NCBI GenBank assembly: GCA_009703975.1
Contig: WLFB01000047.1
Coordinates: 1 to 7,715 of the forward strand
DNA length: 7,715 nucleotides
Direction of reading: 5' to 3'
From: Actinomycetota bacterium
Lineage (GTDB): Bacteria > Actinomycetota > Acidimicrobiia > Acidimicrobiales > Ilumatobacteraceae
Shown here one piece after another: positions 6,539 to 7,715 of the stretch; within the stretch, counting starts at the first letter, position 1; each line of letters begins with the position of its first letter. The translations under genes were made by a program, and so were the position numbers. The notes below the pieces were generated by a model. That model did no database searches and had not been told where the DNA came from. It worked only from the letters and a program-made list of their open reading frames with translations.

Positions 6539-6572
6539 AGAGTAGTGTGAGTCGCATGCTCAATGTTGTCAA
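6539..6572 (-). promoter_or_regulatory. Candidate leaderless promoter of acyl-CoA synthetase run
   Basis: On the minus strand TACTCT (6544-6539) fits the actinobacterial TANNNT -10 pattern, and 6 nt separate it from the GTG at 6532, so transcription could begin on the start codon. A perfect TTGACA lies at 6572-6567. It is 22 bp from TACTCT but exactly 17 bp from a poorer hexamer, CACACT (6549-6544). Either pairing gives a leader of roughly 0-8 nt. The -35 falls inside the desaturase coding sequence. Confidence 0.42.
6543..6548 (+). promoter_or_regulatory. Candidate -10 element TAGTGT of desaturase gene
   Basis: TAGTGT fits TANNNT and is followed by 7 nt before the ATG at 6556, compatible with a leaderless transcript. 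It shares its first two bases (TA, 6543-6544) with the opposite-strand TACTCT of the acyl-CoA synthetase gene. No -35 was found at a suitable distance. If this promoter is used, the upstream GTG at 6547 would not be in the mRNA. Confidence 0.33.
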
Positions 6573-7317
6573 AATTTTATTATTAGCGGTGCTTGTGGGT
6601 TTCTCAGTCACGACTTTAGCCAATCTTGGAACCACGGTTTATATGCATCGCGCGCTCGCCCATAAGGCGTTGACACTTCATCCTCTAGCGGTTTTTTGCG
6701 CGAGACTAACAATTTGGCTATCAACCGGTATCCGTCCGCGTCAATGGGTCGCGGTGCATCGCAAGCACCACGCGTTTACTGATCAAGAAGGCGATCCTCA
6801 CTCGCCGGTACTTCTCGGTTGGAAGAACGTCCAGATGCGTAACGTCGTTTTGTACCGAATCTCAGCAAATGACCCGCAGACAGTTGAGCGCTACGCAAAA
6901 GATTTGCCACAAACTCGCCTAGATAAAATATTTTTTGATCGTGCGCTAGTTGGTTTGGGACTTGGAGTTGCTCTTTTGGTTTTCGTATTTGGGCCAATGG
7001 TTGGGTTGTTGGCCGCTGTTGTTCATTTAAACGTTTACCTTGCAGGATCTGCAGCGGTGAATGCAATTGCTCACCACTTTGGTCGAAAGCCATACGCCAA
7101 CGGTGCAGGTAATTTGCAGTGGCTTGCATTGCTCACTGCCGGAGAAGGGTTGCATAACAATCATCATGCTGCGCCAACATCAGCACGACTCTCGCACCGG
7201 TGGTATGAACTTGATCCAGGTTGGTGGCTCATCAGAGTTCTCAGTTCGGTAAAGCTAGCCAAAGTACGACTTGCTACTGTGCGCCTAAAACCGTCTGCAC
7301 ACCGCGTAACTGTTTAG
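6547..7317 (+). CDS. Membrane fatty-acid (acyl-CoA delta-9-like) desaturase
   Basis: Integral-membrane di-iron enzyme that introduces a double bond into acyl chains, using O2 and electrons from a ferredoxin- or cytochrome-type donor. All three histidine boxes of the SCD/DesC class are present: HRALAH (34-39), HRKHH (71-75, followed by AFTDQEGDPHSP) and GEGLHNNHH (199-207). An additional AHHFG lies at 175-179, in the region that supplies the ninth ligand in this class. Hydrophobic segments at about 8-32, 43-60, 134-157 and 158-175 fit the usual four helices. At 256 aa it is compact compared with bacterial acyl-CoA desaturases of about 300 aa, mainly through short termini. Start is GTG at 6547 or, more likely by promoter spacing, ATG at 6556 (residue 4). 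Product regiochemistry and whether the substrate is acyl-CoA or acyl-lipid cannot be told. A ferredoxin gene is 5 kb away, but linkage is speculative. Confidence 0.92.
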   Translation: MSRMLNVVKILLLAVLVGFSVTTLANLGTTVYMHRALAHKALTLHPLAVFCARLTIWLSTGIRPRQWVAVHRKHHAFTDQEGDPHSPVLLGWKNVQMRNVVLYRISANDPQTVERYAKDLPQTRLDKIFFDRALVGLGLGVALLVFVFGPMVGLLAAVVHLNVYLAGSAAVNAIAHHFGRKPYANGAGNLQWLALLTAGEGLHNNHHAAPTSARLSHRWYELDPGWWLIRVLSSVKLAKVRLATVRLKPSAHRVTV

Positions 7318-7321
7318 TAAT

Positions 7322-7347
7322 AGTGCTTAATAAGAGTGCTTCATAAG
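7322..7347 (+). repeat. Two tandem 13-bp direct repeats
   Basis: AGTGCTTAATAAG (7322-7334) is followed directly by AGTGCTTCATAAG (7335-7347), identical at 12 of 13 positions. The pair occupies most of the 41-bp gap between the desaturase stop and the next gene. It overlaps a -10-like TAAGAT (7344-7349), so it could be an operator or simply a slippage duplication. Confidence 0.75.
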
Positions 7348-7349
7348 AT
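7344..7349 (+). promoter_or_regulatory. Candidate -10 element TAAGAT before the right-edge gene
   Basis: TAAGAT fits TANNNT and ends 9 nt before the ATG at 7359, giving a predicted leader of only a few bases. A weak purine run GAGA (7351-7354) lies 4 nt before the ATG. No -35 is visible at 16-18 bp. The gene may equally be read through from the desaturase. Confidence 0.27.
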
Positions 7350-7358
7350 AGAGATTTC

Positions 7359-7715
7359 ATGCAAATAATTTCAGCCCTTTTCGTAGAAAACTTTGCGCTT
7401 CGTCAGGCGCCTGGTCCAAGTACACGAATTGATTTAACTGGTGCCTTCTTTTCGATGGCAGCGCCGACTCCTGTGCCGGTCACGATTGATCCACATCTGG
7501 TTGTTTTGATCTATTGCAGCCTTGATGAGCCAGGTAATTCGCTTCTTGAAGTTATATTCCGTTCAGGTCCATCCGCGGATGATGAGCAGCTGGCTCGCAA
7601 TGTAAGCCCGTTTACCGTTGAACCAGGCAAATTTACCTACAGGCTCGTTCGCGGTGAGCTACTGCTCACTAGTTACACGCAGATTTTTGCTCACTGCCGA
7701 ATCGGGACTGCGCCA
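7359..7715 (+). CDS. Uncharacterised protein, N-terminal part (runs off right edge), possibly DUF6941-like
   Basis: An open frame of 119 codons from ATG at 7359 to the window end without a stop. The protein begins MQIISALFVENFALRQ and alternates short hydrophobic strands with polar turns: TRIDLTGAFFSM (22-33), PTPVPVTIDPHLVVLIYC (36-53), SLLEVIFRSG (61-70), PFTVEPGKFTYRLV (83-96) and ELLLTSYTQIFAHCRI (99-114). It has no signal peptide and no membrane helix, so it is probably cytoplasmic and mainly beta. The order of an opening strand, a GxxxS turn, a proline-rich P.PVP.. segment and a following strand recalls actinobacterial DUF6941 proteins, but I hold this loosely. No catalytic motif is visible. 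It lies 41 bp after the desaturase in the same direction and may be co-transcribed with it. A real gene is likely because the frame stays open and codes for a balanced protein composition. Confidence 0.62.
   Translation, partial: MQIISALFVENFALRQAPGPSTRIDLTGAFFSMAAPTPVPVTIDPHLVVLIYCSLDEPGNSLLEVIFRSGPSADDEQLARNVSPFTVEPGKFTYRLVRGELLLTSYTQIFAHCRIGTAP

Noticed and set aside
6776..7129. A 117-aa open frame opposite the desaturase
   Set aside because: It mirrors the histidine-box coding region, and the plus-strand desaturase is clear.
1..7715. Mobile elements, CRISPR arrays, tRNA/rRNA genes, defence or secondary-metabolite system
   Set aside because: Reading both strands showed no transposase or integrase, no regularly spaced repeats, no cloverleaf-like gene and no recognisable system of this sort; nearly all sequence is filled by housekeeping-type genes.

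Overview
The window looks like ordinary chromosomal DNA from an actinobacterium. The clearest lineage marker is the start of a proteasome-associated AAA ATPase (ARC/Mpa) at the left edge. It lies beside a single-cluster ferredoxin and a TrmI-type tRNA methyltransferase, a neighbourhood I associate with the actinobacterial Pup-proteasome locus. Base composition looks moderate (mid-40s % G+C by eye), low for the phylum. That would suit a streamlined planktonic lineage such as the acI/Nanopelagicales group, but this placement is inference.

Left part (1-1349): the 5' half of arc reads leftward off the window edge; dop, pup and the proteasome subunits would be expected beyond it. A 152-bp divergent spacer separates arc from a rightward 81-aa ferredoxin gene that has a clear ribosome binding site and a reasonable promoter. 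The ferredoxin and trmI then converge with only 17 bp between them and no visible terminator.

Middle part (1367-6532): a tightly packed leftward run of genes. In transcription order these are a 722-aa fused NDP-forming acyl-CoA synthetase, a PBP4-type D-Ala-D-Ala carboxypeptidase (4-nt GTGA overlap), a two-helix membrane protein, a one-helix small membrane protein, a possible 52-aa basic protein not certain to be a gene, and trmI. A TAGAAT box exactly 6 nt before the GTG of the two-helix protein suggests a second, leaderless promoter inside the run.

Right part (6533-7715): the acyl-CoA synthetase and a membrane fatty-acid desaturase are divergent, with annotated starts only 14 bp apart. Two -10-like hexamers on opposite strands share a central TA there and are placed as leaderless promoters would be. 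The pairing suggests, without proving, linked acyl-CoA/membrane-lipid functions. After the desaturase come a 13-bp tandem repeat and the 5' part of an uncharacterised protein that runs off the right edge.

I found no mobile element, CRISPR array, RNA gene, phage gene or defence system. The points most worth checking are the compact divergent promoter, the apparent leaderless signals, the possible 52-aa gene, and the ferredoxin that sits with the proteasome and tRNA-modification genes.
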